From assembly GCF_003600895.1 (NCBI RefSeq), contig NZ_QYRP01000002.1:372001-436000 (forward strand): a DNA stretch of 64,000 nucleotides, in the 5' to 3' direction. The DNA comes from Nocardioides cavernaquae. GTDB taxonomy: Bacteria > Actinomycetota > Actinomycetes > Propionibacteriales > Nocardioidaceae. This document shows positions 37,889 through 46,099 of the stretch, one piece after another. The notes under the pieces were generated by a model. The model was not told the DNA's origin. It saw only the letters and a program-made list of their open reading frames with translations, and did not search any database. The position numbers and the translations under genes were made by a program. Within the stretch, counting starts at the first letter, position 1. The number at the start of each line of letters is the position of its first letter.

Positions 37889-38428
37889 TCAGAGCCACTT
37901 GTCGGCGATGGCCCGGAGCACCGTGTGGTTGCGATTGGTCGCAACCCCGAGCAGCTTCTCGGCCTTGAGCGGATCGACGCCGCCCGCCTCGTAACCCTCG
38001 CCGAGCAGGAGGTGTGCGGCGCGTCCCCGGATCACCGCGCGGTGCGGTCCTGACTCGAGGGCGTGGACAGTCGCCACGACCTCAGAGGATGGCTCGTCCT
38101 TCAGCAGCAGCACGTAGTGCCGCATCAGCGCCGGATCGTGCAGCTCCTCGATGTCGTCGACGATCGCCCGCAACTCATCGGTGGCGAACACGATCGTCGG
38201 GACCTCGAAGCCGCGGTCGGCCGCGAAGGCCGACTCCAGCGCGGCCTCGACCTTCTCCCGCGAGCGTGCCCCCGAGGTCAGCCGGACGTTGCCGGTGTTG
38301 ATGTGCGTCGCGACATCGCGTGCTCCGGTCGAGGCGACCACGCGGGCGATGTCGTCCTTGGGGAACTTGCGCTTCGCGCCCAGGTTGATGGCGCGGAGGA
38401 ACGCGACGTACGACGGCATGTCGCCCAT
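37889..38428 (-). CDS. DUF1697 domain-containing protein
   Basis: 179 residues. The family opening is PSYVAFLRAINLGAKRKFPK, then THINTGNVRLTSG and the alpha/beta body ending TNRNHTVLRAIADKW. DUF1697 is widespread in bacteria but has no established function; its fold is ferredoxin-like. ATG 38428 (MGDMPSY) follows GGTGGAA; ATG 38419 (MPSY) is equally close to family starts. The gene lies 18 bases after the AurF-like gene and may share its transcript. Confidence 0.85.
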   Translation of the reverse strand: MGDMPSYVAFLRAINLGAKRKFPKDDIARVVASTGARDVATHINTGNVRLTSGARSREKVEAALESAFAADRGFEVPTIVFATDELRAIVDDIEELHDPALMRHYVLLLKDEPSSEVVATVHALESGPHRAVIRGRAAHLLLGEGYEAGGVDPLKAEKLLGVATNRNHTVLRAIADKWL

Positions 38429-38446
38429 CGTTCCACCGGGGAGCAG

Positions 38447-39340
38447 TCACGGCATCAGGAATGACGCCTTCCAGACCTTGCGATGCGCCGCGCCGACCAT
38501 GCCCTGCTCCTCGAGGAACGGCATGATCTTCTCCCCCATCCAGGCGATCGTCCCGCGGTAGTGCTCGTTGCGCAGCGCCGCGACCCGCGCCTCCCGCGGG
38601 TCGAGCCCGACCGACGCGTAGACGTCCGGATGGACCAGCGACCGCATCGTGGTCAGTGCCGCCTGCGCGGTCACGAGCTGATGAAACGCCCGCTGGGTGC
38701 GCCCGAGGTTCTTCGCCTCGCGGACCAGCTCCTCGCGCGCGAAGGTCACGTGCCGCGCCTCCTCGAGGACATGGATCCGGGCGACCATCCGCGTCAGCGG
38801 CTGGATCCGGTCGTCGCGCATCAGGTCCCGCTGCCAGCGATCCACCGGCTCCTCGCCGATCAGGATCGCGGAGTACGCCGAGGCGCCACGCAGCGCGCCC
38901 TTGCCCCAGCGCGCGAGCTCCCGCGCCTTGCGCCGCGGGCCGTAGGCGGGCATGTCCATCGTTGCCAGGGCTCTCCCGAACATGACCGAGTGCCGGGTCT
39001 CGTCGCCGATCTCCGTCAGCGCCCACTGGGTGCGCGCGGACCTCGGGTCGGCGTCGTACACGTCGCGGAGGAGGACCTGCATGAGGAGCACCTCGAACCA
39101 GAGCCCGACGCTGGCGATGCTGGCGACCTCGTGCTTGCTCAGCTCGATGCGCTGCTCCTCGTCGAGGCCGTCCCAGAGCTTCGTTCCGTAGAGCGACATG
39201 CGCTCCGGCTGCATCCAGAACTTGCCGGGCACGGGCGGCGCGGTCCAGTCGATGTCGACGTCCGGGTCGTAGGACTGGCGCGCGGTGGAGTTCAACAGGC
39301 GAACGGCGAGCTTCTCGGCCGGTACAACAAGATCCGTCAT
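38447..39340 (-). CDS. AurF-like diiron oxygenase/metal-dependent protein
   Basis: 297 residues, almost all helical. The metal ligands of a diiron four-helix bundle appear as IGDETRHSVMF (E114, H117) and VLEEARHVTFA (near 196-203), with a further glutamate in LSKHEVASIASVGLWFE. AurF-family enzymes oxidise amino groups; relatives of unknown role are frequent in actinobacteria, and this is probably one. ATG 39340 has GGAG 8 bases upstream. It is divergent from a DUF4873 gene, a domain often linked to oxygenases. Confidence 0.8.
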   Translation of the reverse strand: MTDLVVPAEKLAVRLLNSTARQSYDPDVDIDWTAPPVPGKFWMQPERMSLYGTKLWDGLDEEQRIELSKHEVASIASVGLWFEVLLMQVLLRDVYDADPRSARTQWALTEIGDETRHSVMFGRALATMDMPAYGPRRKARELARWGKGALRGASAYSAILIGEEPVDRWQRDLMRDDRIQPLTRMVARIHVLEEARHVTFAREELVREAKNLGRTQRAFHQLVTAQAALTTMRSLVHPDVYASVGLDPREARVAALRNEHYRGTIAWMGEKIMPFLEEQGMVGAAHRKVWKASFLMP

Positions 39341-39382
39341 TAGTGGGACTCCATGTCTCGGGTACTTTGCTAGAGTCGCCCC

Positions 39383-39691
39383 ATGACGACGATGCGTCAA
39401 GCACCCCGGCCGATCGCGCACTCAGCGGGCGCGGCGTACGACGGCCCTGCCGAGATCACCGTCGAGCGGACGGTGCACGCGGTCGAGGTCCAGCTGCGCA
39501 GTGAGTTCCAGCCGCTCGACGGCCACACGCACTGGCACGGCCGGATCGCTGCATCCTCAGCACTGCCCGATGTCGACAGCGGCGCGACCATCACGCTGCA
39601 CACGCCCTTCGACTCCGCGGCGGGCCGCCTGAGCGACCGCGACCCGTGGGGACGGTTCCGGATCAGCGGGCTGGGCCGCCCGCCGTTCTGA
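39383..39691 (+). CDS. DUF4873 domain-containing protein
   Basis: 102 residues. The conserved pattern YDGPAEITVER, VEVQLRSEFQPLDGHTHWHG and DRDPWGRFRISGLGRPPF fits DUF4873, which also occurs fused to flavin monooxygenases. No function is proven. ATG 39383 stands 6 bases after TAGAGT (39371-39376), a leaderless start. It is divergent from the AurF-like gene with only 42 bases between the starts, so the two probably respond together. Confidence 0.82.
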   Translation: MTTMRQAPRPIAHSAGAAYDGPAEITVERTVHAVEVQLRSEFQPLDGHTHWHGRIAASSALPDVDSGATITLHTPFDSAAGRLSDRDPWGRFRISGLGRPPF

Positions 39692-39724
39692 CCGACGGCC
39701 CGCAGGACCGCCCCGCGAGCAAGG

Positions 39725-40024
39725 TCAGCCAACCGATGCACGGAAGGCGACAGCTCCGGCGCCCACCGCGGCAGAGTCCGCGATCTCGAGCACCGGATAG
39801 ACGCCGAAGGCGAACCAGACGCCGAACGGCGCGATGTCCTTCGCGATCAGCGCCGCGTCGTCCGTCTCGACGACCGCGAACCCGCCACGATTGTCTACCC
39901 GGCCGAGGAACTCGAGGAAGGTCGCACCCTCGCTGGGGGCCCAGTTGCTGAAGACCTGGAGCGACCGGGCCTCTGCTTCTTCGGTGACACTGGGAAGCGG
40001 CTCCCACGTGACGACGTACTTCAT
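39725..40024 (-). CDS. DUF3303-like small protein
   Basis: 99 residues. The opening MKYVVTWEPLPSVTEEAEAR and the ferredoxin-like pattern GRVDNRGGFAVVETDD and VYPVLEIADS fit small actinobacterial DUF3303 proteins of unknown role. ATG 40024 has AAGGAG 7 bases upstream, which rules out the in-frame extension to 40126. The gene is convergent with DUF4873. Confidence 0.75.
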   Translation of the reverse strand: MKYVVTWEPLPSVTEEAEARSLQVFSNWAPSEGATFLEFLGRVDNRGGFAVVETDDAALIAKDIAPFGVWFAFGVYPVLEIADSAAVGAGAVAFRASVG

Positions 40025-40141
40025 GACGGCTCTCCTTGGCGCGTGATGCAGGACCCGATCGACGCTAGTCCGGCCGCCCCGCGCGCCGCATGACACGGCG
40101 GGGCCACCCGCCCCAGTTCTGATCACCGGGGGCTCGCCGCC

Positions 40142-40190
40142 CTCAGCCGAAGGCTGCGCTCAGCTGAAGGCAGTGCTCAACTGAAGATCA
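40142..40190. repeat. 17-bp imperfect tandem repeat spanning a stop codon
   Basis: Units CTCAGCCGAAGGCTGCG, CTCAGCTGAAGGCAGTG and CTCAACTGAAGATCA follow each other. The third contains the thioesterase stop codon (40177), so the gene's 3' end appears duplicated into the downstream spacer. The rest of 40025-40141 shows nothing recognisable. Confidence 0.6.
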
Positions 40191-40713
40191 TGCAGCTCGA
40201 GGTGGCGTGCGCCAGCAGCTTGCCGGACTCGTCGAAGAGCTGCGCCTCGGCGAGCGCCGTGCGCCGTCCGCGCTGGATGACCCTGCCCTCGCACCGCAGC
40301 AGGCCGGAGTCGGCCGTGACCGGGCGGAGGAACTTCACGGTCAGGTCGAGGGACGTGTACATCTCCCCCTCGGCCAGCGTCGAGTGCACCGAGCAGCCGG
40401 CTGCCGTGTCGAGCAGGGTGGAGATGACTCCGCCGTGCACGCCGCCGAGCGGGTTGTAGTGGAACTCCGCCGCCGGCATCTCGACCACCACGCGACCCCG
40501 CTCGGGGTGGAACCCGGTCATGCCGACCAGCGACATCACGGGAGGCGGCGGCATCTTTCCGGTGACCATCGCCTCGAGCTGGCCGAGGCCGTCCAGGCCC
40601 ACCAGCGGGGTGAAGTCGACCCGGGACGGCGGCGTCCAGGAGTGGGTCCTCGACTCCATGGGGAATCCGGAATCGGGCTCGGTCTCGGTGCGACGTGCCT
40701 CGGTCTGCGTCAT
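40177..40713 (-). CDS. PaaI-family hotdog thioesterase
   Basis: 178 residues. The hotdog motif is FHYNPLGGVHGGVISTLLDTAAGCSVHSTL, followed by YTSLDLTVKFLRPV. It would hydrolyse an acyl- or aryl-CoA thioester. A disordered N-terminus of about 45 residues precedes the fold. ATG 40713 is 6 bases after GATGCT with TTGACA 18 bases further up, a good leaderless promoter. The promoter overlaps that of the divergent HxlR regulator, which probably controls both genes. Confidence 0.88.
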   Translation of the reverse strand: MTQTEARRTETEPDSGFPMESRTHSWTPPSRVDFTPLVGLDGLGQLEAMVTGKMPPPPVMSLVGMTGFHPERGRVVVEMPAAEFHYNPLGGVHGGVISTLLDTAAGCSVHSTLAEGEMYTSLDLTVKFLRPVTADSGLLRCEGRVIQRGRRTALAEAQLFDESGKLLAHATSSCMIFS

Positions 40714-40768
40714 GGACTCAGCATCCGCTCCCCTTGCTGGGTCTGTCAATAAGACTTAGCATGTGACC
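40714..40768. promoter_or_regulatory. Face-to-face promoters of thioesterase and HxlR genes
   Basis: Plus strand: TTGCTG (40734-40739), 17-base spacer, TAGCAT (40757-40762), then 6 bases to ATG 40769. Minus strand: TTGACA (40749-40744), 18-base spacer, GATGCT (40725-40720), then 6 bases to ATG 40713. The -35 regions are only a few bases apart, so a regulator at GTCTGTCAATAAGAC (40741-40755) could affect both. Confidence 0.65.
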
Positions 40769-41278
40769 ATGACCACCCCCGCGAGCGAGCGCGCAGCCGA
40801 CCGGCCGTCTGCGCTCGACTACCGCACCGACAACTGCCCCATCGGGCGGACGATGGAGATCTTCGGCGAGCGGTGGACCCTCGTCGTTGTCCGCGAGGTC
40901 TTCAACGGCGTGCGTCGCTTCGACGACATGCGCCTGCGCACGCCGATCCCCCGCCAGGTGCTCACCGACCGGCTCCGGCTCCTCGTCGACCACGGGATCC
41001 TGGAGAAGGTGCCGTACCAGGTGACCGGACAGCGCCCTCGCCACGAATACCGGCTCACGACCAAGGGCATCGACCTCTACCCGGTGCTGGTCACGGTTGC
41101 CGCCTGGGGCAACAAGCATCTCCCCGACCCGGACGGCGCGGCGGTGGAGTTCGCGCACCGCGAGTGCGGCGGCCTGGTCCAGGTGGAGCTGACCTGCGAC
41201 AAGGGGCACACGCTCGAGCAGGCGCGCAATGTCGTGGCCCAGCCCGGGCCGGGAGCCAAGCTCCGCGAGCCCGCCTGA
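40769..41278 (+). CDS. HxlR-family transcriptional regulator
   Basis: 169 residues. The family segment is NCPIGRTMEIFGERWTLVVV with a cysteine near the start of the winged helix, followed by RRFDDMRLRTPIPRQVLTDR and HEYRLTTKG. The C-terminal 60 residues, with CGG and CDKGH, may form a small metal or ligand domain. It starts at ATG 40769, 6 bases after TAGCAT; GTG 40763 would abut the hexamer. It is divergent from the thioesterase and probably represses it in response to an aldehyde or thiol signal (inference). Confidence 0.9.
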   Translation: MTTPASERAADRPSALDYRTDNCPIGRTMEIFGERWTLVVVREVFNGVRRFDDMRLRTPIPRQVLTDRLRLLVDHGILEKVPYQVTGQRPRHEYRLTTKGIDLYPVLVTVAAWGNKHLPDPDGAAVEFAHRECGGLVQVELTCDKGHTLEQARNVVAQPGPGAKLREPA

Positions 41279-41297
41279 CCCACCGGCAAGACGCCGG

Positions 41298-43178
41298 TCA
41301 GGAGCTCTTGCGCCCGATCGCCCAGTCGCGGATCTTGTCGATGCGAGCCTGCAGCTGGTCAGCGGTGGCCACGGCAGCGGCTGGCCCGCCGCACTCCTTG
41401 CGCAGGGCCGAGTGGGTGACGCCATGCGGCTGCGAGGTGCGGTGGTACCACGCAGCGACCAGGCCGTTGAGCTCGCGCCGCAACAGCGCCAGCTGCTCGT
41501 GGGTGCTGACCTGTGCCACCGTGGGATGGCGTCGGTCGCTCCGCTCATCGCCGGCTTCGCCACCAGGCCGGGTCCCGCGCGCGGCAGCCTTCTGCTTGCT
41601 CGCCCGTTCACTCTGCCGCGAGCGCAGGAGGTCTCGCACCTGGTCGGCCTCGAGCAGGCCAGGAATGCCGAGGAAGTCCATCTCCTCGTCGGACCCCACG
41701 TGCACCTCGCCGGAGTGGCCGAACTCGCCACCGTCGAAGAGCACCCGGTCGAAGGTCGCCTCGGACCCGAGCGCCTCGAAGGAGAACTCGAGCTCCCCCG
41801 ACGCAGACTCGGACGCGTTCGCCTGCGCGACCATCGCGTCCTCAGGGGCGAACATGTCGCCGTCGTCCGTCACCTTGCGGCCCAGGACGTGGTCGCGCTC
41901 AACCTCCATCTCGGAGGCCAGGCCGAGCAGGTTCGGCACGGAAGGCACGAAGACCGAAGCAGTCTCGCCGCGCTTGCGGGCACGGACGAAGCGCCCGACC
42001 GCCTGCGCGAAGAAGAGCGGCGTCGAGATCGTCGTGGCGTAGACACCGACCGCCAGCCGCGGAACGTCGACGCCCTCGGAGACCATGCGGACCGCGACCA
42101 TCCAGCGCGCATCCGACTCGGTGAACGCCGCGATCTTCTTCGAGCCTGACTTCTCGTCGGAGAGCACCACCGTGGGCGACTCCCCGGAGATTCCCTTGAG
42201 CAGCTTGGCGTAGGCGCGGGCAGAGGTCTGGTCGCTCGCGATCACGAGTCCGCCGGCATCGGGCACGTGGCGGCGTACCTCCGAGAGCCGCCTGTCGGCG
42301 GCCTCGAGCACGGACGGCATCCACGAGCCGGCGGGGTCCAGCGCGGTGCGCAGCGCCTGCGCGGTCATGTCCTTGGTCAGCGGCTCGCCGAGACGTGCCA
42401 CGACCTCGTCGCCGGCGCTCGTGCGCCACTGCATCTCGCCGGAGTACGCCATGAACAGGACCGGGCGCACGACGTGATCGGCAAGCGCGTGGCCGTAGCC
42501 GTAGGTGAAGTCAGCAAGGCTGCGCGGGATGCCGTCGGGTCCCGGCGCGTAGGTGACGAACGGGATCGGGTTGATGTCCGAGCGGAACGGCGTGCCGGTC
42601 AGCGCGAGCCGACGGGTCGCCGGGTCGAACGCCTCGCGGACACCCTCACCCCACGACAGGGCGTCACCCGCGTGGTGCACCTCGTCGAGGATGACCAGCG
42701 TCTTGGTGCGCTCGGTGCGGATACGCATCGCGAGCGGGTTCACCGCGACACCGGCATAGGTGACCGCGATGCCGAGGTACTCGGTCGAGGTCTTGCCCTG
42801 CCCCGCGGAGTACGTCGGGTCGATCGGGATGCCGGCACGCGCCGCCGCCTCGGCCCACTGGACCTTCAGGTGCTCGGTCGGCGCCACGATCGTGATCCGG
42901 TCGATCACACGACGGCTCAACAGCTCGGCAGCGACGGTCAGCGCGAACGTGGTCTTGCCCGCTCCCGGCGTTGCCACGGCCAGGAAGTCACGCGGCGACT
43001 CGTCGAAGTACTTCCGCATCGCGGCGGCCTGCCAGGCACGCAGCGAGGTCGCGGTGCCCCAGGCAGCACGGTCCGGCCAGGCAGGGGTCAGCGCACCTGG
43101 CGCCTGCGGGACGGAGTCCAGCAGCTCATCGCCAGAAAGGTCAGCTCCGAAGAGATCCGCGTCGCGCGGTGCTGTCAC
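41298..43178 (-). CDS. Superfamily-2 DEAD/DEAH-box helicase
   Basis: 626 residues. Walker A is ATPGAGKTTF (near 70-78), motif Ia VAPTEHLKVQW, motif II ILDEVHHAGD, motif III LTGTPFRSD, and motif VI QAVGRFVRARK. The layout is like XPB-type or restriction-type helicases. The C-terminal third is acidic and then basic, without a recognised domain. It is coupled by a GTGA overlap to the preceding DUF3039 gene. A role in DNA repair or transcription-linked unwinding is plausible but not shown. Confidence 0.9.
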   Translation of the reverse strand: MTAPRDADLFGADLSGDELLDSVPQAPGALTPAWPDRAAWGTATSLRAWQAAAMRKYFDESPRDFLAVATPGAGKTTFALTVAAELLSRRVIDRITIVAPTEHLKVQWAEAAARAGIPIDPTYSAGQGKTSTEYLGIAVTYAGVAVNPLAMRIRTERTKTLVILDEVHHAGDALSWGEGVREAFDPATRRLALTGTPFRSDINPIPFVTYAPGPDGIPRSLADFTYGYGHALADHVVRPVLFMAYSGEMQWRTSAGDEVVARLGEPLTKDMTAQALRTALDPAGSWMPSVLEAADRRLSEVRRHVPDAGGLVIASDQTSARAYAKLLKGISGESPTVVLSDEKSGSKKIAAFTESDARWMVAVRMVSEGVDVPRLAVGVYATTISTPLFFAQAVGRFVRARKRGETASVFVPSVPNLLGLASEMEVERDHVLGRKVTDDGDMFAPEDAMVAQANASESASGELEFSFEALGSEATFDRVLFDGGEFGHSGEVHVGSDEEMDFLGIPGLLEADQVRDLLRSRQSERASKQKAAARGTRPGGEAGDERSDRRHPTVAQVSTHEQLALLRRELNGLVAAWYHRTSQPHGVTHSALRKECGGPAAAVATADQLQARIDKIRDWAIGRKSS

Positions 43179-43441
43179 GCGTCGTCCCCGTCTTTGCCGC
43201 CGGGCTGCAAGGACTCCCAGATCTCCTTGCAGTCGGGGCAGACGGGGAACTTCTCGGGCGCACGGCTCGGCACCCAGACCTTGCCGCACAGGGCGATGAC
43301 GGGGGTGCCCATGACCATCGCCTCGGTGAGCTTGTCCTTCGGCACGTAGTGCGAGAACTTCTCGTGGTCACCGTCCTCGGTGGGCAGCTCGCGTATGTCC
43401 TCGAGGACGTCGGTCTGGCTGAATCCGATGGGGGTGCTCAC
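43175..43441 (-). CDS. DUF3039 small zinc-ribbon-like protein
   Basis: 88 residues. The core HYVPKDKLTEAMVMGTPVIA, ALCGKVWVPSRAPEKFPVCP and CPDCKEIWE holds three cysteines suited to a metal-binding knuckle. The family is restricted to actinobacteria and usually lies next to a helicase gene, as here (GTGA overlap with the helicase start). GTG 43441 is 7 bases after TAGGAT on the minus strand. It may be an accessory factor of the helicase (inference). Confidence 0.85.
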   Translation of the reverse strand: MSTPIGFSQTDVLEDIRELPTEDGDHEKFSHYVPKDKLTEAMVMGTPVIALCGKVWVPSRAPEKFPVCPDCKEIWESLQPGGKDGDDA

Positions 43442-43626
43442 AGGTCTGATCCTATGCGAAACAAAGGGGTGGAAACGACGAGCCCCGGGGCCGGCGCGGG
43501 GGGAGGGATCGCGGCCGGGAAGCCGCGGGGAGGGTGCGCCAGCACCCGGGGCCGTCACGGTGTGGTCAGCAGGCGGGGAGGCCTGCGACCGACGCCATCG
43601 GGGACTGTCCGTCGGTGATCCGGAGA

Positions 43627-44154
43627 TCAGGCGACGGCAGCCTTGAGGCGCTCGAGGAAGCTCAGCGGCTCGGCAGGCGCCTCGACCGCGGCCGGGAACT
43701 CAAAGCCCTCGCGGGCCAGGAGCTCGACCTTGGCGCCCTCGCGGTCGCCGTACTCCTCGAGCTGATAGGCCGACACGCGGCCGGACCACAGGGCCAGGAG
43801 CTCGTGCTCCTTCGCCTGGGACTTGCCGATGACGGCGAGGATCTCGGCGTCGGTGCCGGCCAGCGCCGCGTCGAGTGCCAGGCGGATGCCGGGCAGCTCG
43901 GCGACGTTGTCGCGCCAGGCGCCGATCACGGCCGCCTCGTAGTTCAGGGGCTCCTCGCTCATGACTCGTTCGAGGCGACCCGAGAGACGCGTGTGCCACT
44001 TGAGCGACAGCGCCGACAGGAGGTCGAGCTCGTCGCGGAACGTCTGCTCCACGCCGGGCAGGTACATCGGGGCCACGCCGTCACGACGGTTGTCGAGCTC
44101 GGCGATCACAGCGTTGAGGACATCCCCACGTCGATGAAAAGCATCCCAGTTCAT
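43627..44154 (-). CDS. Conserved actinobacterial protein of unknown function
   Basis: 175 residues, mostly helical and acidic (MNWDAFHRRGDVLNAVIAEL, DELDLLSALSLKWHTRLSGR, KSQAKEHELLALWSGRVSAY). It has no membrane segment and no motif I recognise. ATG 44154 has AAAGGAG 7 bases upstream. The 17 bases GGAGCAACACCATGAAC before and at the start are identical to those of the ssb gene at 3395. It is divergent from the TetR gene, whose operator-like repeats lie between them. Confidence 0.75.
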   Translation of the reverse strand: MNWDAFHRRGDVLNAVIAELDNRRDGVAPMYLPGVEQTFRDELDLLSALSLKWHTRLSGRLERVMSEEPLNYEAAVIGAWRDNVAELPGIRLALDAALAGTDAEILAVIGKSQAKEHELLALWSGRVSAYQLEEYGDREGAKVELLAREGFEFPAAVEAPAEPLSFLERLKAAVA

Positions 44155-44181
44155 GGTGTTGCTCCTTTCGTCTCATCCACA

Positions 44182-44228
44182 CATACCGCTGGTACGTAAC
44201 GACCGTACGTCGCATACTCGCGGTATGC
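44182..44228. promoter_or_regulatory. Cluster of inverted repeats, probable TetR operator
   Basis: CATACCGC (44182-44189) is matched by GCGGTATG (44220-44227). Inside this, GCATAC-N5-GTATGC (44212-44228) is a perfect 17-bp palindrome, and ACC-GCT-GGT and two ACGT-rich boxes lie between. The cluster sits between the divergent unknown gene and the TetR gene, so autoregulation is likely. Confidence 0.5.
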
Positions 44229-44289
44229 CAACCCGGCACGCGGTGATCCTTGACACCTGTCCAGTGACCGCCCTCACTACACTCCGACC

Positions 44290-45003
44290 ATGAGTAAGAC
44301 CGAGGGCTCCGGCGAGCGAAGCGAACGACGGCCGAAGCTGCCGATCCCACGGGTTCCGTCGGTCGGCGCAGTGACGGGCATCTCCCGTCGGCAGCAGTAC
44401 TCCGCCTCGACCCGGAAGGCCCTGGTCATGGCCGCCGAGTCGCTCTTCGCCCTCCGCGGGTACGCCGCGACGTCGCTCGACGCGATCGTCGCCGACGCCA
44501 AGGTCACCAAGGGCGCGCTCTACCACCACTTCAGCGGCAAGCAGGGCATCTTCGAAGCGGTCCTCGAGGACGTCGAGGACCAGGCCGCGCGTCAGATCCA
44601 GAAGGCCATCAAGGGCGTGGTTGATCCCTCCGAGAAGGCGCTCGCCGGCCTGCGCGAGTTCCTCCGCATCGTCCAGCAACCGACGTACTCACGCGTGGTC
44701 GTCCAGGAGGGCCCGGCGGTCCTCGGGCGCGAGCGCCACCGCGAGCAGGAGGACCGGTCGACCTTCGGCATCGTCCAGGGCCTCGTGCGCGACCTCCTCG
44801 GCGACGAGGAGCTCGCCCTGGACGACGACATGCTCCAGACGATCGCGCGGATCTTCTTCGGCGCCCTGTCCGCAGCGGGCGAGACCGTCGTCGGCAGCGC
44901 CGACCCGGCTGCCGCCAGCATCCGGGTCGAGAGTGCGATGGGACTCTTCCTCGCGGGCATCCGCGCCCTCGGGGAGAAGAAGCCGGACGTCAGCGGAAGC
45001 TGA
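44290..45003 (+). CDS. TetR-family transcriptional regulator
   Basis: 237 residues. A basic N-terminal arm of about 40 residues precedes the helix-turn-helix (ALVMAAESLFALRGYAATSL, VTKGALYHHFSGKQGIFEAV). The ligand domain shows no hallmark that would name an inducer. ATG 44290 stands 6 bases after TACACT (44278-44283). Its 3' end overlaps the convergent DUF3048 gene by 14 bases. Inverted repeats at 44182-44228 are probable operators. Confidence 0.92.
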   Translation: MSKTEGSGERSERRPKLPIPRVPSVGAVTGISRRQQYSASTRKALVMAAESLFALRGYAATSLDAIVADAKVTKGALYHHFSGKQGIFEAVLEDVEDQAARQIQKAIKGVVDPSEKALAGLREFLRIVQQPTYSRVVVQEGPAVLGRERHREQEDRSTFGIVQGLVRDLLGDEELALDDDMLQTIARIFFGALSAAGETVVGSADPAAASIRVESAMGLFLAGIRALGEKKPDVSGS

Positions 45004-46018
45004 CGTCACCACCGGTGTTCGGCACCAGGTGCAGCCAGGTCTTGCCGGCCGGGACCGTGAGCGAGCCGGTCTTGGTCGCGAAGGTGACGGTCGTGCCGAT
45101 CTGGGACTTGGTCCAGGTGCCGCGCACCGCCTTGCCGCCGTGGAAGATCACGGCGTCGCCGGTGCCCTCGAAGTGCGAGATCGGGACCGGGTTGCCTGCC
45201 GGGTCGGTGTAGGACGCCACCGAGGTCCTGACCTTGCACACGATGACCGTGTCGGCCGTGAACGTGTCATCGGCAGGCATGTAGCTGTTGTCGAGGCGGT
45301 ACTTGCCACCGCTGAACGACCAGTGGGCGGTGCGCGCGGCGGACATGCGGGCGTCGATGCTCGTGGCGGCACGGCCACCCGGGAAGTCGCTGGCCTTGCC
45401 CCAGGGCAGGTAGTCGACCGGCCGGCTGGACTGCTTCTTCTGGCGCGACAGCTTGACCAGGTCCGCCATCACGCTGTGCAGCGAGTCGTGCTGGCCGTCA
45501 CTGACCCGCGCGACGGCAGGGTTGCTCATGTCGGCGAACTTCACGCCGGCCTCGGCGAGGCCCTGGAGGGTCACGCCCGCGGCGCCCGACGTGACGATCT
45601 CGGCACCGAGCGGCTTGGCGATCCCGATGTCGGTGAGGCGCATCGACCGGACCGGGCCCACCTTGCGCGGCAGCTGCGACTGGAAGAAGGCCGCGAGCCG
45701 GGTGATGCCACCCTCGACCAGCTCCTCGACGACAAGGTCGGCCTTGCCGAGGCCCACCTGCGGGTTGCTCGCCGCGGTGTTGTCGATCTTGACGATGTAC
45801 GCCGGGGACTTGGGCGACTTGCCGTCGGGGACCTGCTGCCCGGTCAGCGGCCAGGTCTCGACCACGGCGGGCTTGCCCTCAGGAGAACCACCATCGGCAC
45901 CCGGCTGGTCGCTGCCTCCACCCCCACAGCCGGCCAACAGCAGGCTGGCGGCAACAGTGGCGGCGAGGGACATGCGGGTGCGGCGCACGGTGTGGCTCCG
46001 ATCGTCAGGCAGTTCCAT
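44990..46018 (-). CDS. DUF3048 (YerB-like) lipoprotein
   Basis: 342 residues. The signal sequence ends in LLLAGC with the lipid-bearing cysteine at 31, followed by a Gly/Ser-rich linker. DUF3048 landmarks are YIVKIDNTAASNPQVGLGKADLV, GGITRLAAFFQS and KVGPVRSMRLTDI; a second domain begins near 235. It is an extracytoplasmic protein of unknown function. ATG 46018 is the only good start. Its last 14 bases overlap the convergent TetR gene's end. Confidence 0.88.
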   Translation of the reverse strand: MELPDDRSHTVRRTRMSLAATVAASLLLAGCGGGGSDQPGADGGSPEGKPAVVETWPLTGQQVPDGKSPKSPAYIVKIDNTAASNPQVGLGKADLVVEELVEGGITRLAAFFQSQLPRKVGPVRSMRLTDIGIAKPLGAEIVTSGAAGVTLQGLAEAGVKFADMSNPAVARVSDGQHDSLHSVMADLVKLSRQKKQSSRPVDYLPWGKASDFPGGRAATSIDARMSAARTAHWSFSGGKYRLDNSYMPADDTFTADTVIVCKVRTSVASYTDPAGNPVPISHFEGTGDAVIFHGGKAVRGTWTKSQIGTTVTFATKTGSLTVPAGKTWLHLVPNTGGDVSFR

Positions 46019-46039
46019 GGCAGGCGGTCGCCCAAAGTC

Positions 46040-46078
46040 TGAGGGCGCGCCGCCACCCTTCGGTGGAGGCGCGCCCTC
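46040..46078 (-). terminator. Hairpin terminator after the NlpC/P60 gene
   Basis: TGAGGGCGCGCC and CCAC pair with their complements across one mismatch, around a CCCTTCGG loop region. It lies 22 bases beyond the NlpC/P60 stop on the minus strand. Confidence 0.75.
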
Positions 46079-46099
46079 AAACTCCCGAGAAGGACTCGA

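Noticed and set aside
44250..44289. TTGACA near 44251 as -35 for the TetR gene
   Set aside because: The distance to TACACT is about 22 bases, too long for a normal sigma-70 promoter, so I only credit the -10.
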